Part shown: piece by piece, positions 42,696 through 51,563 of the stretch
Layout: the number at the start of each line of letters is the position of its first letter
Numbering within the stretch: the first letter of the stretch is position 1
From: JABFSM01 sp963762545
Lineage (GTDB): Bacteria; Gemmatimonadota; Gemmatimonadetes; Gemmatimonadales; GWC2-71-9
Assembly: GCA_963762545.1 (NCBI GenBank)
Contig: CAVXLC010000003.1
Coordinates: forward strand, 496,001-560,000
Direction of reading: 5' to 3'
DNA length: 64,000 nt
Program-made: the position numbers and the translations under genes
Notes under the pieces: model-generated
Databases searched by the model: none
Seen by the model: only the letters and a program-made list of their open reading frames with translations
Told to the model about the DNA's origin: nothing

Positions 42696-44071
42696 GCGGC
42701 ATCGCGCGGACCTATCGCGGCGCGCATGGCGCCTCCGGACCCCTGCTGACGGTGCGGAACGCCCAGCGCAGCGCGCTGGGTGAATGGGTGACGATCGAAG
42801 ACCCGAGCGGCCGGCGCCGCGGACAGGTCATCGAAGTGAGCCGGGACGCGACCGAGCTGCAGGTGTTCGAAGACACGGTGGGACTCGGGCCGGCGGGCGC
42901 GCTGGTGACGCTCACCGGCGGGATCGCCCAGGCCACCGTCGGGACCGAGCTGTTCGGCCGGGTACTGAACGGCGCGGGCACCCCGCTCGACGGCCTCCCC
43001 GCCGTGGTGGGCGACGCGCTCCGGCCGGTGTGGGCGCAGCCCATCAATCCGGTGCGCCGCCGCAAGCCGCGCGACCTGATCGAGACCGGCGTATCCGCCA
43101 TCGACGGCATGAACACCCTGGTTCGAGGGCAGAAGCTTCCGATTTTTTCCGGGGCGGGCCTGCCCGGACTCGACCTGGCGGCCCAGATCGTCGAGGGCGC
43201 CCGCACCCCCCGCGACGAGCCGTTTGCCGTGGTCTTCGTGGCGATCGGCATCACCCAGCGGGAGGCCCAGCGATTCATGGCCCGATTCGAGGGCACCGAG
43301 GCCCTCGCACGCACCGTGTTCTACCTCAATCGCACCAGCGATCCGACCATCGAGCGGCTGCTGGCGCCCCGCCTGGCGCTGAGCCAGGCGGAATTCCTGG
43401 CGTTCGACCGCGGCATGCACGTGCTGGTGGTCCTGGCCGACTGCACCAACTACTGCGAGGCGCTGCGGGAGCTGGGAGCCGCCCGGGAGGAGATTCCCGG
43501 ACGCCGCGGCTACCCCGGCTACATGTATACCGACCTCGCGTCGCTGTTCGAGCGGGCCGGCGTGCTGCGCGACGCGGCCGGGTCGGTTACCCAGCTGCCG
43601 ATCCTGTCCATGCCGGACGACGACATCACCCACCCGATTCCGGACCTCACCGGGTACATCACCGAGGGCCAGATCGTGCTCTCCCGGGAGCTGGACCGCA
43701 AGGGGGTATTCCCGCCGATCGACGTGCTGCCCTCGCTTTCCCGGCTCATGAACTCGGGCATCGGAGCCCAGACGGTCCCCGAGCACCGGGTCTGGGCCGA
43801 TCAGCTCTACGCCAGCTACGCCCGGGGCCGCGAAGCGCGCTTCACCGCGGCGATCGTGGGGGAAAGCGGATTGCCGGCGGCGGACCGGCGGGCGCTGCAG
43901 TTCGCCGAACGTTTCGAGCGGGACTTCGTCCACCAGGGTGCCGGACGCCGCACGATCGCGGAGACGATCGCCGCCGGCTGGCGGCTGCTCGAAGGGTTGC
44001 CGCGGGAAGATCTCGTGAAGCTGCCCGACGAGCTCCTGGCCCGGCGGCACCGTCCGGAGGGTGGGCCGTGA
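42692..44071 (+). CDS. ntpB: V/A-type ATPase subunit B
   Basis: The 459-residue protein matches the non-catalytic B subunit. It has 'IETGVSAIDGMNTLVRGQKL' and a degenerate P-loop region 'PIFSGAGLPGLDLAAQI' without GKT. It also has 'RGYPGYMYTDLASLFERAG', 'LPILSMPDDDITHPIPDLTG' and 'LPSLSRLMNSGIG'. Loss of GKT is normal for this subunit. It overlaps ntpA and ntpD by 4 bp on either side. Confidence 0.95.
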   Translation: MSGIARTYRGAHGASGPLLTVRNAQRSALGEWVTIEDPSGRRRGQVIEVSRDATELQVFEDTVGLGPAGALVTLTGGIAQATVGTELFGRVLNGAGTPLDGLPAVVGDALRPVWAQPINPVRRRKPRDLIETGVSAIDGMNTLVRGQKLPIFSGAGLPGLDLAAQIVEGARTPRDEPFAVVFVAIGITQREAQRFMARFEGTEALARTVFYLNRTSDPTIERLLAPRLALSQAEFLAFDRGMHVLVVLADCTNYCEALRELGAAREEIPGRRGYPGYMYTDLASLFERAGVLRDAAGSVTQLPILSMPDDDITHPIPDLTGYITEGQIVLSRELDRKGVFPPIDVLPSLSRLMNSGIGAQTVPEHRVWADQLYASYARGREARFTAAIVGESGLPAADRRALQFAERFERDFVHQGAGRRTIAETIAAGWRLLEGLPREDLVKLPDELLARRHRPEGGP

Positions 44072-44691
44072 GCGGCACCCGCCTGGCACCGACCCGCTCG
44101 CAGCTGCTCCGCTCCCGCGACCGGCTGGCGCGGGTCGCGCGCGGCATCGATCTCCTGACCCGGAAGCGGAAGGCCCTGGCCGCCGAGCTCTTCGGCATCG
44201 CGGTGCCGGCCATCGCCGCGCGGGCGCGGATCACCGAGTGCTCGGCGACGGCCTATGCCGCGTTGCTCGCTGCCCTGGCCGACCGGGGCGCCGCCGAGCT
44301 CGAATCGCTGGGCTGGCCGTCGCGGCCGATCGAGGTGGACATCGACACGAGCGATATCTGGGGCGTCGCGACCGCCGCGGTGCGGCGGCGGGCGCCGATC
44401 CGGCGGAGCCTGTCGGGCCGGGGACAGCACCCCGGCTCCACCGGCCCGGCGGCGGCCCTGGCGAGCGCGGAGTTCGAGCGGTTACTCGAGCTGCTGCTGG
44501 ATGCGGCCTCCACCGAGCTCCGGCTGCGCCGGCTGGCGGAGGCGCTGGAACGCACCTCCCGCCAGGTCAACACGCTGGAGCGCCGGGTGGCGCCGGAGCT
44601 GACGAACGAGGTGCACCGGGTGCGCGGCCTGCTCGAGGAGCGGGAGCGCGAGGATCACTCCCGGCTCAAGAGACTGACGAGGCGCCGGTAA
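44068..44691 (+). CDS. ntpD: V/A-type ATPase subunit D
   Basis: The 207-residue protein has the D-subunit antiparallel coiled coil that forms the rotor axle: 'LAPTRSQLLRSRDRLARVA' at the N terminus and 'RTSRQVNTLERRVAPELTNE' near the C terminus, with a basic end. It starts with GTG overlapping ntpB by 4 bp. It is the last gene of the F-I-K-E-C-G-A-B-D set. Its 3' end overlaps a convergent membrane-protein gene by 26 bp. Confidence 0.92.
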   Translation: MSGTRLAPTRSQLLRSRDRLARVARGIDLLTRKRKALAAELFGIAVPAIAARARITECSATAYAALLAALADRGAAELESLGWPSRPIEVDIDTSDIWGVATAAVRRRAPIRRSLSGRGQHPGSTGPAAALASAEFERLLELLLDAASTELRLRRLAEALERTSRQVNTLERRVAPELTNEVHRVRGLLEEREREDHSRLKRLTRRR

Positions 44692-45217
44692 CCGGCCGGC
44701 CCGGCGCGGGCGCTCCCGCCGGATTCGCGCGGTCGGGCGCGAGCCTCGGCTCGGCGCCGAGCCAGTACAGCCCGTTGGCCATGATGCAATACCCCGTGGC
44801 GGCAAACCACACCATCGCCGCGCCGACGAAGCCGGTGAAGGCCAGAAACCAGGGGCTCACGAGCAGCGACAGGGTGGACGCGATGGAGATGTTCACGCCG
44901 ACCGCGACGTAGATCCGGCGTTCCAGGTACCACGTGTCGGTCTGCATGAAGTACCACTTGCTCTCACCGGTCTTGTCCCGCCCCAGCTTCGGCTTGAACC
45001 CGAGGCGATGGAGCAGGTTGCCCACCGGGCAGAATCCGGTGAAGGCCACGCTGATCGAGACCAGCCCGGTCGCAATGACCATGAGCACCCAGCGCGGATC
45101 CACCCACACCGCAAGCGCGGTGCTCGCCAGCAGGACCACGCCCGCGATGAGCCAGACGGTCCGCTCGATGTACCAGGTGTTGGTCGGAACGATGTAGACG
45201 CCGGAGCGCAGGGCCAT
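44666..45217 (-). CDS. Membrane protein with two DUF2892-type modules
   Basis: The 183-residue protein contains the YgaP-like DUF2892 module twice. Each copy has a 'TWYIERTVWLIAGVVLLAST'-type helical hairpin followed by a 'TGFCPVGNLLHRLGF'-type segment with Cys (the second reads 'ATGYCIMANGLYWLG'). Single DUF2892 modules are common; the tandem is less so. It is the last gene of the hydrogenase/hyp operon, 33 bp after the crotonase gene. Its function is unknown; a Cys in each repeat hints at redox or sulfur chemistry. Confidence 0.8.
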   Translation of the reverse strand: MALRSGVYIVPTNTWYIERTVWLIAGVVLLASTALAVWVDPRWVLMVIATGLVSISVAFTGFCPVGNLLHRLGFKPKLGRDKTGESKWYFMQTDTWYLERRIYVAVGVNISIASTLSLLVSPWFLAFTGFVGAAMVWFAATGYCIMANGLYWLGAEPRLAPDRANPAGAPAPGRPVTGASSVS

Positions 45218-45250
45218 GGGATCGTCCTCTCGGAAGGGGTCGCGATCTGC

Positions 45251-46129
45251 TCAGGGGGAGGGGTCGGGGGAGGTCGCGCCGAAGACCGGGGCGCGCCGGT
45301 CGAAGAATGCCGCCAGGCCCTCCGCGAACTCCGGACCGTCCGCGATCCGGGCCAGGTGCTGGAGCTCCTGGTCGAGATGGAAATCGAGCCGGTCCACGCC
45401 GGCCGCCTGGTTCAGCAGGCTCTTGGCCACGGCGTAGGCATGCACCGGTCCGGCCGCGAGGTCCTGCGCCATGGCCATCGTGTCGGACTCGAACGTGTCG
45501 TCGGCAAAGACCCGGTTGACCAGGCCGAGCGTTTGGGCCTCCGCCGCGCTGAGCCGGGGGTTGAGCAGGACGAACTCCATCGCCTTGCGGAGCCCCACGA
45601 GCTGCGGCAGGAAGAAGGTGGAGCTTTCCGCGCCGGACAGCCCGGTCTTGTGGTAGGCCCACTCGAAGGCGGCCCGTTCGGAGGCGACGACGAGATCGCA
45701 TGCCATCGCGATGCCGAAGCCGCCGGCCGCCGCCATGCCGTCCACCGCCGCGATGAACGGCTTGGGGGCGCGCCGGATTTCCGAGATGGTGCTGTGGATG
45801 TACTCCAGGATCTGCTTGAAGCTCTCGCCGTAGCCCTTGGCGGGACCGACCTTTTCGGGCTGGAGGTAGCCGAAATCCGAGGGCTCACCCCGGTCGCGGA
45901 TGTACTTGAGATCGGCGCCGCTGCAGAACACCCCGCCCTCGCCCCGGATCACCACGCACCGGATGGCGCTGTCCCGCGCGACCCGGAGCCCGGCCGCGCG
46001 GAACTCCCGGGCCGTCGTCACGTCCATGGAGTTGAAGCGCTCGCGGCGCGCGATGGTGATCACGCCGACCGGCCCGTCCAGGGTCACCCGGATGTGCTGC
46101 GGGTCCGGCTCTCCGCGTCGCGTCAGCAT
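45251..46129 (-). CDS. Enoyl-CoA hydratase/isomerase (crotonase) family protein in hyp operon
   Basis: The 292-residue crotonase has the oxyanion-hole segments 'FCSGADLKYIRD' and 'AAAGGFGIAMACDLVVAS'. At the first catalytic Glu position of true hydratases it has 'WAYHKTGLSGAESSTFFLP', so Tyr or His replaces Glu. The second Glu is kept in 'KAMEFVLL'. It is therefore probably not a standard enoyl-CoA hydratase. It overlaps the hypE stop by 7 bp, so it belongs to the maturation operon. HypX, which makes the active-site CO ligand in some bacteria, ends in a crotonase domain; whether this protein is related in role is unknown. Confidence 0.85.
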   Translation of the reverse strand: MLTRRGEPDPQHIRVTLDGPVGVITIARRERFNSMDVTTAREFRAAGLRVARDSAIRCVVIRGEGGVFCSGADLKYIRDRGEPSDFGYLQPEKVGPAKGYGESFKQILEYIHSTISEIRRAPKPFIAAVDGMAAAGGFGIAMACDLVVASERAAFEWAYHKTGLSGAESSTFFLPQLVGLRKAMEFVLLNPRLSAAEAQTLGLVNRVFADDTFESDTMAMAQDLAAGPVHAYAVAKSLLNQAAGVDRLDFHLDQELQHLARIADGPEFAEGLAAFFDRRAPVFGATSPDPSP

Positions 46130-47163
46130 ATCCGCGGCAGCGGCTCGCCGTCGGGCTCGGCCATCAGCCGCCGGCCCAGCCCGGTATCGAGAATGACCTG
46201 GCCGGCCCGCCCGGCGAGGCACTCGCCGATCACCGCGGCGTCGCGGCCCTGGGGATGGGCCCGGAGCGCGGCCAGCACCCGGTCGGCGGCCTCGGGGCGC
46301 ACCCCGAGGATCGCCTTCCCTTCATTGGCGATGTGGAAGGCGTCGAGACCCAGCATTTCCGCCGCGGCGCGGACCAGCGGCGACACCGGCACATCGGGCT
46401 CGTGCACCACGATGCCCACGCCGCTCTTCGAGGCCATCTCGTGGAGCGCGCTGGCGGCCCCGCCCCGGGTCGGGTCCTTCATGGCGCCGATGTCTCCCGC
46501 CGCGGCCGCGAGCGCGGCGCGGATCAGCCCGTTGATGGGCGCCACGTCCGAGCGCAGCTCGCCCTTGAAATCGAGATTGTGCCGCTTGGCCATGAGGGCG
46601 ATCCCGTGATCGCCGATCGTGCCCGTCAGCAGGATCCGGTCTCCCGGCCGGAGCCCCGCGTCGGAGACCAGGCACGAGGTGAGGGCGACCCCCGTGGTGT
46701 TGATGACGATCCCGTCCAGCTCGCCCCGGCCCATGACCTTGGTGTCGCCGGTGACGACGGCGGCCCCGGCCTCGAGGCAGGCTTCCCGCATCGAGGCCTG
46801 GATCCGGTCCAGATCGGCCCGGCGAAACCCCTCCTCGACCACCATCGCGCTGGTGAGGCCCAGCGGCTCGGTCGCCCCCATCATGGCGAGATCGTTGACC
46901 GTGCCGGCGATGGCCAACCGGCCGATGTCCCCCCCCGGAAAGAAGATCGGGTGCACCACGTGCGAGTCGGTAGTGAGGACCAGCCACTGGTCCCCGATCC
47001 GGAACGCCGCGCCGTCGTCCATCGCGGCGAGCCCGATCTCGGCCTGGGGCGCGTCGGGGAATCCGGCGGCCAGGCACTCCTCGATCAGGAGCCGCATCGC
47101 GCGGCCGCCGGCTCCCTGGCGCAGCGTGATCAGCTCACCCCGCGCGATGATGGTGCCGCTCAT
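46123..47163 (-). CDS. hypE: Hydrogenase maturation protein HypE
   Basis: The 346-residue protein is a PurM-type ATPase with 'LRQGAGGRAMRLLIEE', 'MDDGAAFRIGDQWLVLTTDS', 'MMGATEPLGLTSAMVVEEGF' and 'GDIGAMKDPTRGG'. It ends 'PRIC', with the C-terminal Cys346 that accepts a carbamoyl group from HypF and is dehydrated to thiocyanate, the source of the Fe-CN ligands. Its ATG overlaps the hypD stop by 4 bp. Confidence 0.95.
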   Translation of the reverse strand: MSGTIIARGELITLRQGAGGRAMRLLIEECLAAGFPDAPQAEIGLAAMDDGAAFRIGDQWLVLTTDSHVVHPIFFPGGDIGRLAIAGTVNDLAMMGATEPLGLTSAMVVEEGFRRADLDRIQASMREACLEAGAAVVTGDTKVMGRGELDGIVINTTGVALTSCLVSDAGLRPGDRILLTGTIGDHGIALMAKRHNLDFKGELRSDVAPINGLIRAALAAAAGDIGAMKDPTRGGAASALHEMASKSGVGIVVHEPDVPVSPLVRAAAEMLGLDAFHIANEGKAILGVRPEAADRVLAALRAHPQGRDAAVIGECLAGRAGQVILDTGLGRRLMAEPDGEPLPRIC

Positions 47164-48281
47164 AGCTCGGGGTGCCCTCCATACTGATGCCAGATCTTAC
47201 AGGTGCCCTCGTTCGACACCATGCAGGCGCCCACCGGGGTATCCGGGGTGCACTCCTTGCCGAACAGCGGGCAGCGACCCGGCGAGGCGATGCCGGACAT
47301 GATGTCGCCGCAGATGCAGGTCTGGGTGAGCGTGGAGGGCGCGTAGTTCCACAGCTTGCGGAGATCGATCGAGAATTTGCGCCGCGCATCCACATGGGCA
47401 AATTCGTCGCGCAACCGGAGGTTGCCGTTGGGCACGTGCGCAATGCCGCGCCAGTTGCCCCCCGTGGTCCGGAACACCCGCCAGAGCTGGTCCTGCGCGT
47501 TGCGGTTGCCTTCCGGAGTGACGCAGCGGGGAAACATGTTGACCACCCTGGGCGTCCCCTCCCGGATCAGCTCGACGAGCTTGACCAGCCCGGCCAGGAT
47601 GTCGAGCGGCTCGAAGCCCGCCACCACCACCGAGATGCCGTGGTGCTCGACGAATCGCTCGAAGATGGCGGAGCCGGTGATGGCCGCGGCGTGCCCCGCG
47701 GCCAGGAACCCTTCGACCCGGCTGCCGGGCATCTCCGCCACGATCTCCATGACCGGCGGGATGTACTTGTGGGCCGACAGCACCGAGAAATTGGCGGGGG
47801 GATCGTCGAGCACCACCGCGGCGGTGGCCACGGCCGTGGTCTCGAATCCGCTGGCGAAGAAGACCACCTCCTCGCTGGTGTCGCGGGCCAGCTCGACCGC
47901 CTCGGTGGCGCTGTAGAGCGTCTCGATCCGGGCGCCCTCGGTTTGCGCGTCGGCGAGGGACTTCACCGTGCCGGGCACCCGCAGCATGTCGCCATAGGTG
48001 GCGATGATCTTGCCGTCCTGCGCCAGCGCCACCGCCTCGTCCACCTCGGGCACGTCGGTCACGCACACCGGGCAGCCCGGGCCCATGATCACGTTCAATC
48101 CCTTGGGCAGGACGCTGCGCAGTCCGAACTTGGCGATGGCCTGCTCGTGACTTCCGCAGACGTGCATCACCGACACCGGCGCGCGCCCGATCCGCTCGCA
48201 GTGGTGGGCCAGGGCCGCGGTCAGCGCCCGCGCCTGGACCGGATCCCGGAACTTGAGATCGGCCGCCGCGGAGTCCGCCAT
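47160..48281 (-). CDS. hypD: Hydrogenase maturation protein HypD
   Basis: The 373-residue protein carries the HypD cysteine motifs: 'HVCGSHEQAI', 'MGPGCPVCVTD', and the C-terminal cluster 'TCICGDIMSGI', 'GRCPLFGKECTP' and 'GACMVSNEGTC', which bind the [4Fe-4S] cluster. HypD with HypC assembles the Fe(CN)2CO unit. ATG 48281, 4 bp after the hypC stop, was chosen over an upstream in-frame codon inside hypC. Confidence 0.95.
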   Translation of the reverse strand: MADSAAADLKFRDPVQARALTAALAHHCERIGRAPVSVMHVCGSHEQAIAKFGLRSVLPKGLNVIMGPGCPVCVTDVPEVDEAVALAQDGKIIATYGDMLRVPGTVKSLADAQTEGARIETLYSATEAVELARDTSEEVVFFASGFETTAVATAAVVLDDPPANFSVLSAHKYIPPVMEIVAEMPGSRVEGFLAAGHAAAITGSAIFERFVEHHGISVVVAGFEPLDILAGLVKLVELIREGTPRVVNMFPRCVTPEGNRNAQDQLWRVFRTTGGNWRGIAHVPNGNLRLRDEFAHVDARRKFSIDLRKLWNYAPSTLTQTCICGDIMSGIASPGRCPLFGKECTPDTPVGACMVSNEGTCKIWHQYGGHPEL

Positions 48282-48285
48282 GATC

Positions 48286-48582
48286 TCACCCACCGGCCGG
48301 ACCCTCCTTCCCCTTCGATGCGGCAATCTCACCGCGAACGTCCGCGGCCATCATGTCGTTGTCGGCCTCCGCGAGCAGCAGCTCGTAGAGCGCCAGCGTC
48401 TCCTGGATTTCGGCGGCGGGAATCTTCCGGATCGCGAAGCCCACGTGGTTCAGGATGTAGTCGCCCGGCTCCACCGGCTGATCCACCACGTCGAGCCGGG
48501 TCTCCCGGCGCACCCCCCAAAAATCAACCAGGGCCATCTGGCCCCGGACTTCGATCACCCGGCCCGGCACTCCGAGGCACAT
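48286..48582 (-). CDS. hypC: Hydrogenase maturation chaperone HypC
   Basis: The 98-residue protein starts 'MCLGVPGRVIEV', with the essential N-terminal Cys2 of HypC, followed by 'VEPGDYILNHVGFAIRKIP' and a C-terminal helix. It carries the Fe(CN)2CO precursor between HypD and the large subunit. It sits 3 bp after hypF and 4 bp before hypD. Confidence 0.95.
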   Translation of the reverse strand: MCLGVPGRVIEVRGQMALVDFWGVRRETRLDVVDQPVEPGDYILNHVGFAIRKIPAAEIQETLALYELLLAEADNDMMAADVRGEIAASKGKEGPAGG

Positions 48583-48585
48583 GGC

Positions 48586-50895
48586 TCAGCTCTCCCGCTC
48601 TGCCGCAAGGGTCGCGGCCGCGATCGCCGCCTGGCCGTAGCTGATCGCGCCGTCGTTCGGTGAAAGATATCGTGGCGTGAGCACCCGGAAACCCATCTGC
48701 TCGAGCCGGATCACCAGGGACTCCAGCAGCCGCGCGTTCTGGAAGACGCCCCCTCCCAGGGCGATGGTGCCCACCCCCGCGGCCCGGGCGAGACGACCCG
48801 CCATCTGCGCCGTGGCCCACGCGATCCCGGCGTGGAACTCTGCGGCGAGGTCGGCCAGATCCTCGCCCCACTGGCGGCGGGCCCCGAGCCCGGCGAGCAG
48901 CGGGAGCGGGTCGAAGAGGAGCCGCCCGTCGGCCTCGATGAAGTGCGCCTGGGTGTCCGCCGCGGGCCGGCGCCCGGCCAGCGCCTCCAGCTCCATCGCG
49001 GCCTGTCCCTCGTAGGACGCCACCCGCCGGACGCCGAGCACCGCCGCGGCGGCGTCGAACAGCCGGCCCATGGACGACGCCAGCGGCGCATTGAGCCCCT
49101 GGGCGATCTGCTGCTCCGCGATCCGCCGCTCGGTCGGATCCACGCCTTCGAACGCCAGCGCGAAGCACCCCGCATGGCGCGGCTCGCGCGACAGGAACCC
49201 GAGCGCCGCGCGCCAGGGCGTGCGGGCCGCGAGATCACCACCCGGCATCGGTGCCGGAGCCAGGTTGCCCACCCGGCGGTACTTCACCAGGTCCGCGATC
49301 AGGAACTCCGCTCCCCAGATGGTGCCGTCCTCCCCCGCACCGGTCCCGTCGAACGCCACACCCAGGACGGAGCCGGTTTCACCGTGCTCGGCGAGCACCG
49401 CCGCGATGTGGGCGTGATGGTGCTGCACCGCGAGGATGCGCGGGAATCCCAGCTCCCGGGCCACCCGGGTCGACAGATACTCCGGGTGCTGATCATGCAC
49501 CACCGCCTGGGGTACTACCCGGAACAGCTTCTGGAAGGCGGCGAGACTGCTCCGGAAGTGGTCCAGCGTCTCGGGCGATTCCAGGTCGCCGATGTGCTGG
49601 CTGACGTACGCGTTCCGTCCATGGGCCAGGGTAAAGGTGTTCTTGAGATGCGCGCCCGTCGCGAGCAGCGGCACCGGGCTCGGGACCGGCAGCGGGAGCG
49701 CGAGCGGTGCGTACCCCCGGGCCCGGCGGAGAAAGAACGGCCGCTCGAGCACCACTCGCGCCACCGAATCGTCGTACCGCGCGACGATTTCCCGGTCGTG
49801 GAGCAGGAAGCCGTCGGCAATGGTGGCCAGCCGTTCGAGGGCTTCGTCGTTCCCGGTCGCGATCGGCTCGTCGCTCCGGTTTCCGCTGGTCATGACCAGC
49901 GGGCGGTCCACCGCGTCCAGGAGCAGGTGATGGAGCGGTGTATAGGCGAGCATGACACCGATGGTGCCGAGCCCGGGCGCCACCCGGTCGGCGAGCCCGC
50001 TGTCGGGACGCCGGGTCACGAGCACGACCGGCCGCTCCGGGGAGACCAGCAGCGTCGCTTCCGCGGGCGTGAGATGCGCCAGACACCGGGCATCCGCCAG
50101 GGTCCGGACCATGACCGCCAGCGGCTTGGCATCCCGGTGCTTCCGGCGCCGGAGACGCTCCACCGCGGCCGGAGCCGTGGCATCGACGGCCAGGTGAAAG
50201 CCGCCGAGCCCGCGCACGGCCAGCACGCCGCCGCTCAGGAGGAGCGCGGCGGCCCGCCGGAGCGAGGGCTCGGCGGACCGGCTCCATGGCGCTCCCTTGG
50301 CGCTGAACCAGATTCGCGGCCCGCAGTGCGGACAGCTGTTGGTCTCCGAGTGGTACCGCCGGTTGCCCGGCTCGTGATACTCCGCCAGACAGGCGGGACA
50401 CTGCGTGAACGCCGCCATGCTGGTGCGCTCCCGGTCGTACGGCATGGCCCTGATGACCGTAAACCGGGGTCCGCAATCGGTGCAGGTGATGAACGGATAC
50501 CGATAGCGGCGATTGGCGGGGTCGAACAGCTCCAGCTCGCAGGCGGCGCAGAGCCCGACGTCGGGGGACACCGGCTGGCGGAGGCCGGCCGTGGTGTCGC
50601 TGGCCAGGATGGCAAACCGCTTCCGGCCCCGCGGCGCAACGGATTCACGGGTCAGTGCCTCGATTCGCGCCAGCGGCGGCGCCTCGGTGCGGAGGGCGGC
50701 GACGAACTCCTCGACCGACGCCGGCCTTCCCTCGACAGCGATCTCCACTTCCCCGGAGGCGTTGCGGACCCATCCGCCCAGCTCATGGCGCAGCGCGAGG
50801 CGGTGCACAAAGGGGCGGAAGCCGACGCCCTGGACCAGGCCGGTGACATGCACCCGGAAGGCCGCCCGCGAGGCGGTCGCCGCGGTCGCCGTCAT
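48586..50895 (-). CDS. hypF: Carbamoyltransferase HypF
   Basis: The 769-residue protein has the four HypF domains in order: acylphosphatase ('VTGLVQGVGFRPFVHRLAL'), two zinc-finger-like units ('CAACELELFD' with 'CTDCGPRF', then 'CPACLAEYHE' with 'CPHCGPRI'), a YrdC domain ('RGLGGFHLAVDA') and a Kae1-like domain ('QHHHAHIAAVLAEHGE', 'GGGVFQN'). It transfers a carbamoyl group to HypE. Full length; it overlaps hypB by 4 bp. Confidence 0.95.
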   Translation of the reverse strand: MTATAATASRAAFRVHVTGLVQGVGFRPFVHRLALRHELGGWVRNASGEVEIAVEGRPASVEEFVAALRTEAPPLARIEALTRESVAPRGRKRFAILASDTTAGLRQPVSPDVGLCAACELELFDPANRRYRYPFITCTDCGPRFTVIRAMPYDRERTSMAAFTQCPACLAEYHEPGNRRYHSETNSCPHCGPRIWFSAKGAPWSRSAEPSLRRAAALLLSGGVLAVRGLGGFHLAVDATAPAAVERLRRRKHRDAKPLAVMVRTLADARCLAHLTPAEATLLVSPERPVVLVTRRPDSGLADRVAPGLGTIGVMLAYTPLHHLLLDAVDRPLVMTSGNRSDEPIATGNDEALERLATIADGFLLHDREIVARYDDSVARVVLERPFFLRRARGYAPLALPLPVPSPVPLLATGAHLKNTFTLAHGRNAYVSQHIGDLESPETLDHFRSSLAAFQKLFRVVPQAVVHDQHPEYLSTRVARELGFPRILAVQHHHAHIAAVLAEHGETGSVLGVAFDGTGAGEDGTIWGAEFLIADLVKYRRVGNLAPAPMPGGDLAARTPWRAALGFLSREPRHAGCFALAFEGVDPTERRIAEQQIAQGLNAPLASSMGRLFDAAAAVLGVRRVASYEGQAAMELEALAGRRPAADTQAHFIEADGRLLFDPLPLLAGLGARRQWGEDLADLAAEFHAGIAWATAQMAGRLARAAGVGTIALGGGVFQNARLLESLVIRLEQMGFRVLTPRYLSPNDGAISYGQAAIAAATLAAERES

Positions 50896-51563
50896 TGCTG
50901 CACCCCTTGGCGGACCCGGTCCTGCAGGAACCGGAACCAGGCGGACAGACCCGCACCGGTACGCGCCGAGGTGAGAAAGAACTGCAATTGGGGATTGATG
51001 GCCCGGGCATTGGCCATCGCGAGATCCAGGTCGAAGTCCAGGTGCGGCAGCAGGTCGATCTTGTTCAGGACGGCATACCCCGCCTGCCGGAACATCTTGG
51101 GGTACTTGAGCGGCTTGTCCTCCCCCTCGGTGACCGAGAACACCACCACCTTGGCCGCTTCGCCCAGGTCCCAGCTGGCGGGGCAGACGAGGTTGCCGAC
51201 GTTCTCGATGAACAGCAGGTGGGTTCGCTCCAGATCGATCGCATCCAGGGCCGCCGCGACCTGGCTGGCGTCGAGGTGGCAGGCGCCACCGGTCACCACC
51301 GCCTGCACCAGCCGGGTGGTGTGGCGAGCCAGGCGGTCCGCGTCGTTCTGGGTTTGCACATCCCCGGTCACCACCGCGATGCCGAGCTCTTCACCCAGCG
51401 CGGCCACGGTGCGTTCCAGCAGCAGCGTCTTTCCGGACCCCGGCGAGGACACCAGGTTGAACGCGGTGATGTCGGCGTCGGACAGGCGTCGCCGCACCTC
51501 CGCCGCGCAGGCATCGTTCCGCGCCATGACCCGCTCCCGCACCTCAATGGTCCGGACGGCCAT
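50892..51563 (-). CDS. hypB: Hydrogenase nickel-incorporation GTPase HypB
   Basis: The 223-residue GTPase has the P-loop 'VSSPGSGKTLLLERT', the metal-site segment 'GGACHLDASQ', 'IENVGNLVCPASWDLGE' with the second Cys, and 'LNKIDLLPHL'. The high-affinity N-terminal CxxCGC metal motif and His-rich stretch seen in some HypB proteins are absent. It delivers Ni to the large subunit with HypA. ATG 51563 is preferred for its spacing from GGAGG; the adjacent ATG 51566 is possible. It overlaps hypA by 20 bp. Confidence 0.93.
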   Translation of the reverse strand: MAVRTIEVRERVMARNDACAAEVRRRLSDADITAFNLVSSPGSGKTLLLERTVAALGEELGIAVVTGDVQTQNDADRLARHTTRLVQAVVTGGACHLDASQVAAALDAIDLERTHLLFIENVGNLVCPASWDLGEAAKVVVFSVTEGEDKPLKYPKMFRQAGYAVLNKIDLLPHLDFDLDLAMANARAINPQLQFFLTSARTGAGLSAWFRFLQDRVRQGVQQ

